Below are positions 9,502 through 16,969 of a stretch of DNA of 16,969 nucleotides, one piece after another. Each line of letters begins with the position of its first letter. Positions within the stretch are counted from its first letter, which is position 1. Source of the DNA: a bacterium. GTDB lineage: Bacteria; Patescibacteria; JAEDAM01; Absconditabacterales; Absconditicoccaceae. The stretch spans positions 1 to 16,969 of the forward strand of contig JAFRZH010000019.1 in assembly GCA_017442645.1 (NCBI GenBank). Direction: 5' to 3'. The position numbers and the translations under genes are program-made. The notes under the pieces are model-generated. The model made no database searches. It was not told the DNA's origin and was given only the letters and a program-made list of their open reading frames with translations.

Positions 9502-9537
9502 AAAGTCTGACTACTTTGATGAAAAGTCAGATTTTTT
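9502..9537 (+). terminator. Intrinsic terminator after the Cys-rich gene
   Basis: AAGTCTGAC (9503-9511) pairs with GTCAGATTT (9526-9534, one G-T pair), with a 14-base loop and a T run. Same TCTGAC/GTCAGA core as the ppa terminator. Confidence 0.85.
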
Positions 9538-9588
9538 AATTTTTTTTAAAAATGACAAGGGAAAATAAAGGGAGGTAAAAGATGAAAT

Positions 9589-9632
9589 TTGCAAATATTG
9601 TTTTTTTCTCTATAATGAAAAAGAAGTTTTAT
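9589..9632 (+). promoter_or_regulatory. Strong sigma70-like promoter and leader element of the DUF4190-like gene
   Basis: TTGCAA (9589-9594), 16 bases, consensus TATAAT (9611-9616). TTTTAT ends at 9632, 19 bases before ATG 9651. Confidence 0.7.
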
Positions 9633-9650
9633 CTTTTAATTTTATGAATT

Positions 9651-10826
9651 ATGGACGCTTTTAATGCTCAGTTTTCAGATCCTTTTAATAGTAATCCTCA
9701 ACAACCAACACCACAACCTGTTCCACAACAAATACCGCAACAGGCACCTCAAATACAAGAACCAAATTTTTGAGGAAATGAAATAAATAATCAGGTAATG
9801 ATTGGGGAAAATCAAAATATGATTTCACAGCAAAATTTTCAGCAAAGTTTACAACCAGTAGAAACTACTTTCCAACCTAAATTTGAAGAGAGTAATTTGT
9901 CAACTTCTATTGAAGCTTCAAGAGAAACAAATAAAAAAGAGGAAGCATGACTATCTTCTACTGAAGAAAAAAAATCGAACGGTTGGGGAGTTGTTTCTCT
10001 AATATTAGCTATTTTATGAATTGTTTGAGTGCTTTTTGTAGTAACTGCTCCATTAGGAATTGTCTTCTTAATTCTTGCTTTCTTGTTTTGATTGATTGGT
10101 TTATTCAAAAAACCAAGAGGGAAAGCAATAACAGGATTTATAATCTCTGGATTGTCTCTAGGAACTATGGCTGCAGCAGTGTATTATCTTGTTTGAATCT
10201 TATGAGATCCTATTATGAATGCTGTTCAGAGATATAATGATGAAATTAAACCAAGGTTTGAAACTATTTTTCTGGAAAATGTGGACAAAATCAATGAAGA
10301 TGAATTTTGAAATTATCTTAGTGATTTTATAGAAAAGGATTTGACTGCACGTTTTAGTGGACAAGAGATTGAAATTGAATGAATAGAAGATATGAAAAAT
10401 ATTAAGAGTAAAGAGGAAATAAAAACATTGCTTAATTTCTTCTTTAATACGATTATCGATTCTTCGATCGATGCTATGGATAAATTTGCTGAATCCAAAG
10501 AGATTTCTCTTGATTATGTAGAAAAATCAGATTCGGAAGATATTTCTAATGAGGAAGAAGAGAATGAAGATTTACTTGAAGATTTACTTGAAGATGAACT
10601 AATTGATGAAGACTGAGATGATGAATATGGGCTTGAAGAAGATGAATGATTTGATGAAGAATGAAATCTTGAAGATGAAGAAATGGGTAAAGAATGAGAA
10701 ATAAATGAGGAATTTCTTGAAGAAGATGAAGAACATGGAACAGATAAGGAGGGGGAAGAAGAATTTTGAAATGAAGAAGTTTTTGAGTGAGAAAATGAGA
10801 CTGAGGAAATTGAAGATAACGAATAA
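9651..10826 (+). CDS. DUF4190-like membrane protein with Pro/Gln-rich N-terminus and acidic tail
   Basis: 391 residues with about 15 in-frame TGA codons, roughly half of its glycines; under the standard code only a 74-residue piece remains. Residues 1 to about 110: Pro/Gln/Asn-rich, probably disordered (QQPTPQPVPQQIPQQ). Residues 111 to about 152: two membrane helices (WGVVSLILAILGIVGVL and IVFLILAFLFGLIGLF), then KKPRGKAITGFIISGLSLG and a third helix to about 186. This helix-helix-'GkaitGfiis' layout resembles DUF4190. Residues about 190-290: a soluble domain (KPRFETIFLENVDKINEDEF, then a segment with Asp/Glu and Lys). Residues about 293-391: a highly acidic Glu/Asp tail broken by glycines, nearly all encoded by TGA. 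Function unknown; a membrane protein with charged disordered ends is all the sequence supports. Followed by a terminator. Confidence 0.8.
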
Positions 10827-10835
10827 TGGTATAAT

Positions 10836-10869
10836 AAAAAAGAGGTAAATCAGGCTTTGCCTCTTTTTT
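10836..10869 (+). terminator. Intrinsic terminator after the DUF4190-like gene
   Basis: A 14-bp stem, AAAAAAGAGGTAAA with TTTGCCTCTTTTTT, and a 6-base loop (TCAGGC); it lies 9 bases after TAA. Confidence 0.9.
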
Positions 10870-10872
10870 TGT

Positions 10873-11160
10873 AAAAACATTTATGAGAAATGAAGTCTTT
10901 TGGAAACAGATATTTTACATAAATTCGGAAATTCTGAATTTCAGCAAAAAGCCACAAATTATTATAACTTAGATATGATTATCTCCGTATGATATAGAGT
11001 GAATTCAAAACAATGAATTCACTTTAGACAATGGGCTACTGCAAGATTGAAGGAATATATCATTAAATGATTTACCTTAAGGCATTAGATCTCATACTAC
11101 AAGTATTGATTATGATTTTATAGAAGATAATAAATTCAAATTATTTTCCTTTTTTCAGCT
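10873..11160 (+). pseudogene. RhuM-family gene remnant (N-terminus lost, internal deletion, frameshift)
   Basis: The first part (10873-11079) reads KNIYEKGSLLETDILHKF, then YYNLDMIISVGYRVNSK and FRQWATARLKEYIIKGFTL, the hallmark core of RhuM proteins (NIFEeGEL...YNLDxIISVGYRVxS...FRxWAT..LKEYxxKGF). TGA codons fall on the conserved Gly of SVGYRV and KGF. A TAG follows at 11086. In the next frame, 11096-11160 reads TTSIDYD and later FFQ, matching the later RhuM stretch 'SIDYDxn...FFxxxQNKLH'; the segment between is missing. The N-terminal region is absent too: similarity begins 3 bases after the preceding terminator. Its 3' end runs antisense into the glycosyltransferase gene at 11141-12127. 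RhuM genes are usually mobile accessory genes, so this is probably a decayed insertion. Confidence 0.75.
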
Positions 11161-12127
11161 GTCTTTTTCTGTAGGTCATAAATTTAGGGATTAAGTAATT
11201 AATGATTTTATATCTAAAACTAGGGAAAGGCTTCATAATAAAATTGAAAACATACCAACAAACAAAATATAATCTCCATCATTGTTCGTCTGGAGTATCT
11301 TTTCGATGAGTTATTCATAAGTATTTTTTGTAGTCTCCCTTATATTTATGATGATTTCAAGCTCTCCATGGTCTTTCTTCTCAGAGATAATGGATAATTA
11401 TAGGATTTTTTACCGAATCTCTATATTTTTCTTTTGAAAAATATGGAACATTATCCATTAACTTAACCATAAATCGATAAGGATATTGCCAAAAGATGTT
11501 ATAAAAATTATATTTAGGAGGGAGAATATAAATTTCATCTTTCATAGAAGCATTTATTGCATCCTGATCGTTCGCAAAGAGTTGTCAATCATGTTCTCTA
11601 TAATAATCTATAATTGTCTTTCAGGCTTTTATTTCTCTAAATCTTTTCATATTTATAAGCAAAACTCCAGCATTACAATAGGGATAATCATGAAGTCATA
11701 AAGCATCTTTTCTTGTTTTATCTTCTGTTGGTTCGATACTCATTCATATCGTCTTTTCTCACATATCAGTTTGCCATAACTCTTTTAAACTTCATCTTAC
11801 GATAGTATCTCCATCAAGATAAAGTAATCTATCGATATTATCTGGCAAGATTTTATCAACCAACAATCTAGCTAAAACAATTGGATTTCGTCAATTTGTA
11901 TCAAAGTTAAAATCAAAGTATTCTTCAAGAGGTTTTAATTCATATACAAATAACTCATTATCATATTTTTTAGCTAATTTCTTCATCTCATTTTGATTTT
12001 TTTCTGTTATTCATGAAGAAATGGTATGAAAATTGATCTTTTCTCATTTATTATTTTCACAGATTGAACAGATTCATGCCGCAACTTGTGGAACAAATTT
12101 ATCATTTAAAGTGTAGAGAATGTGCAT
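11141..12127 (-). CDS. GT8-family (LgtC-like) glycosyltransferase
   Basis: Retaining transferase of family GT8, which moves a hexose (often galactose or glucose) from UDP-sugar to a lipid-linked or lipopolysaccharide-like acceptor. 328 residues. Seen: N-terminal MHILYTLNDKFVPQVAAGI (UDP-binding start), RLLYLDGDTIV with the metal-binding DxD at 105-107, YCNAGVLLINM, and HYLGEERPW starting at His246 (family HxxGxxKPW). The Gly of that motif and several others are TGA. The basic aromatic C-terminus (FIMKPFPSFRY, TYRKRQLKKGK) may attach to the membrane. ATG 12127 is preferred over ATG 12145, because TTTTTAT ends 17 bases before it and the family N-terminus starts at MHIL. Last gene of the minus-strand glycan operon, 23 bases after the previous stop. 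Confidence 0.9.
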
Positions 12128-12150
12128 AATTAAAATTTTAGACATAAAAA

Positions 12151-13023
12151 TTATATCTCATATTTTGTTTTTTTGTTCAATGAAACACGAGAATTTTCTA
12201 TATTTTTTCTTAATAAAACGAGACTAAAATATTCCTTTATAATTCTTACACCATTGTTACATAAATATTTGTAACAGTGATATTCTGGTGTGAAAATTGT
12301 ATTAAATCGAGACTCCATGAACCAAATTGGCGTAACTGGTATTATCCACTTTTTTATTACAGTTTTATTAAAATAAAAAATTAATCTTCTTATAGAATTA
12401 AATATATTATAAATTATTCTATTATGTTCTCATCATTTGAAACCGATTAAAAAATTATCAAATATTTCTGATAAAATAGTCATAGTCTTCTGGTTTCACA
12501 CGAAGAAAAAATCTGTAATAATAGTGAATTTACGAATGAATAATGTATCATTACATATAATAGATTTTCCTCTTGTCGCTTCTATTATATTTTTATAATT
12601 TAATTTATTGAAAAAATAGAAATCGAATCTTAACCTGACAACCAAATCATATTCTTTATTCTGGTTATTAGCCATTTTTATACTCTTAGTAAATTTGTAT
12701 ACTTGTTGTAAATATCATAATAACATATTTGGATTTTGTGGCAATCTTTTCATAAAGGTATAATTTGATAACCTCTCTTGATCTTTTCAAAATCTATCAA
12801 TTATGATTTGTTCAACTTCAGTACTTTTAATTTTTTCAACATTTGTGGGATTTAGTAAATTTACTTTATAACAATCTTCATCATCTTCTACTGCACAAAA
12901 AACATCATAATCAAAACCCTGCTCTTTTGCAGCATCAATAATATTAGACTTTATAAAAGGATATGTTTGATCTAAAGTTCTTGCTTGTCCCGAAAAACAA
13001 AATGCTATTCTTGGTTTCCCCAT
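12151..13023 (-). CDS. Glycosyltransferase-like protein, paralogue A of a tandem pair
   Basis: 290 residues ending in TAA, with TGA codons at 12787, 12715, 12496, 12433 and 12430 read as Gly. N-terminus: KPRIAFCFSGQARTLDQTYPFIK, a pattern seen in capsule/LPS-locus proteins of the 'fSGqxR' type, then FDYDVFCAVEDDEDC. In the middle, EYDLVVRLRFDFYF resembles the 'YDyvxRxRxD' segment of nucleotide-sugar-dependent transferases, where the final Asp may bind metal. No membrane helix is evident. It is homologous over its length to the next gene upstream: 54 of 57 residues identical at the N-terminus, then much lower similarity, then a shared KTKYE near the end. Gap to that gene 17 bases. Glycosyltransferase activity is inferred from these motifs and the operon, not proven. 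Confidence 0.72.
12787..13023 (-). repeat. Direct repeat, copy A: 5' part of the paralogue pair
   Basis: The first 57 aligned codons (from the Lys of KPRIAF) differ from copy B (about 13700-13904) at only three residues (S/T, V/I, A/V) and at scattered synonymous bases. Similarity falls sharply after LLNP. Two glycines are GGA (12988-12990) and GGT (12916-12918) here but TGA in copy B. Confidence 0.8.
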
Positions 13024-13040
13024 AAGTTAAAAATTATTAG

Positions 13041-13904
13041 TTAAAATTCATATTTTGTTTTATGAAAAATACATCACTCTTTATTGTTTTTTCTTTGCAA
13101 TACAAAAGATATATTTGTCTTTGTAATAATAAAACCCTTTCATAAATAAAACTTATATCGTAGCAATTCTGGTCAACAGAGTCAAAGTACAATTTTTTTT
13201 TCTATGAATAAAAAATCTTTTTTAAATATTACATGTATAATATGATATAAAAATGCTGTTATTCTAGATATTATTTCAATTGATAAGAATTTAATATTTA
13301 TAAATTTATCATAAAAAGAATCGAATTCATCAAAAAGGTCTTTTTCTATTTTTTTTGCTCATTTTCAAGATCGTATGAAGTAAAAATCTTGGATTGCCCG
13401 TATAGATGAAAAATTAGGTACTCTGTTACATATAACGCAATCTTTTTTATATACATCGTGTAAAATATGGTTAAAATTTAATTTATTACAAAAATATGTA
13501 TCATATCTCAATCTTAATACAAAATCATAATTTATCATATTTTTTTCTTCAAATTTTGTTTTTAATTCCAAACTTCTTTGTATTTTATAAATTTGATTAT
13601 GAACTTTATTCATGATATCTTTAAAATAATTTGAAGAAAATATTAATTCATTCTTGTACCTTTTCCCTAATTTTATATTTATAATATCATCTAAATCTCT
13701 TGATTTAATTTTCTCAGTAATTATTGGATTTAATAAATTTACTTTATAACAATCTTCATCATCTTCAACAACGCAAAAAATATCATAATCAAATCATTGT
13801 TCTTTTGCTGCATCAATAATGTTGGTTTTTATAAATGGATAAGTTTGATCTAATGTTCTTGCTTGTCATGAAAAACAAAATGCTATTCTTGGTTTTTTAT
13901 TCAT
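13041..13904 (-). CDS. Glycosyltransferase-like protein, paralogue B of a tandem pair
   Basis: 287 residues. MNKKPRIAFCFSGQARTL opens the protein; TGA encodes Gly in SGQ (13866-13868) and EQGFD (13794-13796). NYDFVLRLRYDTYF is the counterpart of the RxRxD stretch in paralogue A, followed by NKLNF and CVICNRVPNF. The C-terminal half contains further TGA codons (IRSGKGAKK, VLGLCGPE) and ends HKTKYEF. It overlaps the upstream fusion gene by 8 bases (ATGAATAA), which suggests translational coupling; AAGGAT four bases before ATG is one of the few Shine-Dalgarno-like sites in the window. Probable transferase in glycan assembly, with the same caveat as its neighbour. Confidence 0.72.
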
Positions 13905-14979
13905 TATCCTTAAAATTATTTAAAAAGAAATCCAATTCCTCTGGCGTTCATAGTATCCAATTTTCTTTTACAGGACATATTTTTATTCTTTTTCAAGATT
14001 TAATTAATTCATTATAAACAGGTCCAACATAGAATTCTCAATTCTGTGTGATATTTTGATTTATCATTTTTTCTGCATAATCTACAAAATCTCTTCAAAT
14101 TTTAAAATAATAAAGTCCATTTGTAGCATTATTAGATATCACTACTTTTTCCTTTACTTCATCAACATATCAATACTTATCCAAATGAGCATAACTATAC
14201 CTTGCATCATCAGAGTCAAAACAAGGGATAATTCACTCAATTTTTGGATCACTTATCGGGAATTCATCTAAATTATATGTTGAGTAAGTATCAGCATTAT
14301 AAATAATTAATTTATTATAATTATTTATATAACTCTTTGCTTTGAGTGCAGTTTCAGCTTGTCATCTAGTTATTCAATCTAATGCAATAACTATAGGATT
14401 ATCATAGACTGACTTAATGTATTCATCAATTTTGTATTGTTCTACATGCTCTTTCAAAACAACGAAGATAAACTGAAGTTTATAATCATTTTTTAAAAAA
14501 TCAAAACTATCCGTTGCCCACTTTACCATGGGTTTTCACATAACTTCAATCATTGGTTTTGGTACTGTATATCAAGCTTTTACAAATCTACTTCCTGCTC
14601 ATGCCATTGGTATTACTATATTTATTTTTTTATCATCATATCACTCGATATCTTCGATATTATCCCATCATAAAAAAGTTTTTCATTTATCATCTAAATA
14701 TATATCAGCATTTGGTTTTCAGAAAAAAATTTCATCATAAACAATTCCATTTCTATCTAGCCATTCTAATGTTTTTTTACCTACTCTTGCATTTATCAAT
14801 CCTACATTTGATCAGCAAGTCTCCATATGTCTCGCCGTTTGTAGTGTTATATAATGTCCTGCTTCTTTTAACTTTTTAATTTTTTCTACAGCTTCGGCAT
14901 TCACAACAACATCTTCATATCATTCTCCATCTTTTCTTAAACTACACACTGTTCAATCCAAATCGATTACAATTTTCAT
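13897..14979 (-). CDS. HAD phosphatase - sugar nucleotidyltransferase fusion
   Basis: 360 residues, two enzymes in one chain. Residues 1 to about 115: a HAD-superfamily phosphatase as found in capsule loci, with IDLDGT at 5-10 (nucleophile Asp6, acid/base Asp8), TAR at 48-50 and FGKPNADIYLDD at about 86-97 (Lys88 and the metal Asp pair). Residues about 118-360: an NTP-dependent nucleotidyltransferase, with VIPMAGAGSRF at 122-132, GYTVPKPMIEVMGKPM (Lys141), ITRGQAET, and YNAD at 227-230 as the probable metal site. It likely dephosphorylates one intermediate and activates another to an NDP derivative; the substrates are unknown. Of 26 glycines 18 are TGA, including Gly9 in DxDGT and both Gly127 and Gly136. 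Follows the upstream fusion gene after 23 bases and overlaps the next by 8. Confidence 0.9.
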
Positions 14980-15002
14980 GGTATATTATATAAAAAAATA
15001 AA

Positions 15003-16625
15003 TTAAATAATTTCATTAAATTTTTGTATTGCTATACAAAACATTGCATATTGTCTACTTTCATTATCTTTATGAAGTGGAATCATGGATAAGAATAGTA
15101 ATGCTTCTATAAATTTTATTTGTTCTACATTATATCCGTATTCTACTAGCTTAGAATCAAAATATTCAGCTATGTATGAATGGATATCTTCATTATATAT
15201 TACAAAATCAAATTTATTATCTCCATTAAACTCAATTTTGAATAAATCACTAACTATAAAATCATAAAATCAGACTAGGCTATGTCTTAATTTTGCTACA
15301 TCATATTTATGATCTCAAAAGACTCATAATTCTCAGAAATATCATCTTGGATCAATTGTTTTTATAATTCAGTTATTTATATCATATAGTATGTTACTCA
15401 GACAGAAATCTCCATGAATAAAAGTAATATCATCTTTGTAGTACAGATTCTTAACAAAATTTTCTAATCTTCATAAAAAATAGTCAACATTTTTATATTC
15501 TTTATCATTGATTATTATTTCATTGTTTGATAATAAATTTCACCATTTCTCAGATTTTTTTAATTCATCAACTCTTTTTATCGTTTTATCATAATACATA
15601 TCATAAAAAAACGAATATGGCTGATCTCACTTATATTTTTTAAAAATCGATAATTTCTTAAATAAATTATCTACAATAGCCTCCCAAGATTCTTTGGATA
15701 AATATGAAAATACAAACATATCTCATAAGGATTGATACCCATAGTATTCTATTTCATAAAATGGAGCATTATTATCATCTCCAAAATCATAATTAATTAA
15801 TCTTGGAGAAAAAATTTTTAATTCATGTGGGATGTTTTTGTATCGATTTATCTCCCATCTGATTTTATCTTTTTTAGATTCAGAAGATTTAGTTATTGTT
15901 CAATATTCAGAGTTGTATTTTATTCAATTAAATTCTCTAACCTTTAAAAAATCTATTTTAGCCTTATAAAAATTATCTATATGTCAGCAATCATACCATC
16001 ATTTAGATTCTACCAAATCAATATTTTCTCAATCAACATATTTTTCTAGAATTACAGATATTTCTCATGATTTTATATCATTCAAAACATTTAAGAATTT
16101 ATTAATGTTTTTAAAAAAATATAATCATGTTATAGTCTTTCATCATCACTTGTAGTCCAATGGTTTATTTTTAAAAGAATATCTATTTTCATTTTTCTCA
16201 ACAAAACACCATTTTAAAGATTCTCAGAAATCTGAAGTTACTGTCAAAAAATCATTATTCAAGGATAAATTTCACTTGTATATAGTATCTCATAAATAAA
16301 CAAAAATTCAAAAGTATTTACTTACATCTAAATTTTTACATCACTCATAAACTGTCTCAACAAGATTGCTTGTATTTACATACTGTATTCTCAATAATTC
16401 AAATTTTCCCGAATATCTAACACAGACATATTTTTCAGTGTATATATCATTTGAATTTAATAATAGCAATACATTTTTAATTCATCTACTTAATAAATCT
16501 TCTAAAATATATCAAATAACTGGTTTTGAATTAATTGGAATCATACAATCAGGAAGATTGCTATATGATGGGAATATTGTGTTATTAGGTTTTCATGCAG
16601 CTGGTATAATTGTTAATATCTCCAT
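15003..16625 (-). CDS. Sugar/alcohol-phosphate nucleotidyltransferase - APH/choline-kinase-like fusion
   Basis: 540 residues. Residues 1 to about 245: nucleotidyltransferase, starting MEILTIIPAAGKPNNTIF with LPDCMIPINSKPVIGYILEDLL (Lys in SKP) and later YDCGHIDNFYKAK, typical of the domain's end. The usual GxGxR loop is shortened to AAGKPNN, as in a divergent capsule-locus subgroup. Residues about 260-540: phosphotransferase of the aminoglycoside/choline kinase fold, with Brenner-type FIHGDFCLSNILY (His404, catalytic Asp406, Asn411), then TIDPRGYFGELGVFGD with the metal-binding Asp425. Many TGA glycines, e.g. in AAGK, PRGYFG and FGD. The pairing suggests phosphorylation of a small alcohol or sugar followed by nucleotide activation, as LicA and LicC do for choline; the true substrate is not known. 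13 bases after the preceding gene. Confidence 0.85.
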
Positions 16626-16638
16626 ATTCAACTTATCT

Positions 16639-16969
16639 TTAAATTTTAAAACAGTTATTTATTTTCTTCACCTTCATCCCTTCCAACCTAAACGGCCACC
16701 TCTCAATCTTATCAATTCATCAATCTTTCTTAACTCTATGCAATATCGGATAAATCAACTTTCTCAATATCTCAAATCCTACCACACCAATTCCATACCA
16801 AATCGGATGAAGATAAAAGATCGTATTCAGGTTCTCTCTCGTACATTTAAACCGCTTATAACTATAATTCTCAGCTCACGGCTTAATGCGATGAATCGTT
16901 AAAGTCTCATCAAGATTCCCTATCAGATTTTCCCCCTTGCAAAGTACTTTCTTCTGAAAGTATGCATCA
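16639..16969 (-). CDS. 3' end of a probable GT2-like glycosyltransferase (5' part outside window)
   Basis: About 109 C-terminal residues, ending TAA. It reads DAYFQKKVLCKGENLIGNLDETLTIHRIKPGAEN in overlapping pieces, then RENLNTIFYLHPIWYGIGVVGFEILRKLIYPIL and KIERWPFRLEGMKVKK. 'NLDETLTIHRIKPGAEN' resembles the 'LxxYRxHxxx' stretch at the end of GT2 domains, and the hydrophobic stretch after it may contact the membrane. Three TGA glycines (PGAEN and a double Gly in KKDGGIDK). The catalytic domain is not in the window, so the family is tentative; being first in the operon, it supports a glycan role. Confidence 0.55.

Noticed and set aside
10599..10880. Minus-strand Phe/Ile-rich ORF resembling a membrane protein
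   Set aside because: It is the reverse complement of the Glu/Asp-rich tail of the DUF4190-like gene, which yields Phe/Leu/Ser runs.
12128..12145. Upstream ATG at 12145 as the GT8 start
   Set aside because: That ATG is part of the TTTTTATG leader element; ATG 12127 fits both the spacing and the family N-terminus.
14056..16902. Several plus-strand ORFs of 60-178 codons over the glycan operon
   Set aside because: They are shadows of the minus-strand fusion genes, whose motifs are unmistakable.
343..16969. Many adjacent short ORFs looking like frameshifted or decaying genes
   Set aside because: The fragments are in the same frame and separated only by TGA; reading TGA as Gly restores full family lengths and motifs.
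343..16969. TGA = Trp (mycoplasma-type code) or selenocysteine
   Set aside because: TGA falls on invariant glycines (DxDGT, TGEFGA, AGAGSRF), conserved Trp is TGG, and TGA is far too frequent for selenocysteine.

Overview
Organism and genetic code. The window is AT-rich bacterial DNA in which TGA is read as glycine (NCBI translation table 25). This code is known from the candidate phyla Absconditabacteria (SR1) and Gracilibacteria (BD1-5), and the sequence alone does not choose between them. Read this way, most apparently broken ORFs become full-length genes. TGA falls on invariant glycines: DxDGT of a HAD phosphatase, TGEFGA of D-aminoacyl-tRNA deacylase, the AGAGSRF loop of a nucleotidyltransferase, HxxGxxxPW of a GT8 glycosyltransferase. 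All 14 visible gene ends use TAA or TAG (13 TAA, 1 TAG), never TGA. All CDS boundaries below assume TGA = Gly.

Layout. 1-193 (-): 5' part of an IS30-type transposase. 343-3174 (+): large DUF3160 lipoprotein. 3351-3896 (+): inorganic pyrophosphatase. 3966-5279 (-): unrecognised 437-residue protein. 5487-6875 (+): RsmF/NSUN-type rRNA m5C methyltransferase, ending 1 base from the convergent D-aminoacyl-tRNA deacylase at 6877-7323 (-). 7579-8763 (+): PLP aminotransferase. 8858-9490 (+): small membrane-anchored Cys-rich protein. 9651-10826 (+): DUF4190-like membrane protein with a long acidic tail. 10873 to about 11160 (+): decayed RhuM gene. 11141-16969 (-): a surface-glycan operon running right to left. 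It holds a GT2-like 3' end, a nucleotidyltransferase-kinase fusion, a HAD phosphatase-nucleotidyltransferase fusion, two tandem paralogous glycosyltransferase-like genes and a GT8 glycosyltransferase.

How it works together. The left two thirds are mostly monocistronic housekeeping or envelope genes, each with its own sigma70-like promoter and several followed by intrinsic terminators. The right third is a tightly packed operon (8-base overlap, gaps of 13-23 bases) that probably makes one or more nucleotide-activated precursors (kinase, two nucleotidyltransferases, phosphatase) and transfers sugars to a surface glycan. TGA makes up 18 of 26 Gly codons in one operon gene but 0-1 per gene in pyrophosphatase, DUF3160 and the aminotransferase.

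Most notable signals: the recoding, including TGA aligned with GGA/GGT between the two paralogues; a T-rich TTTTAT element 16-19 bases before most promoter-proximal start codons, where Shine-Dalgarno motifs are lacking; the mosaic paralogue pair; and the double fusion-enzyme set of the glycan operon.
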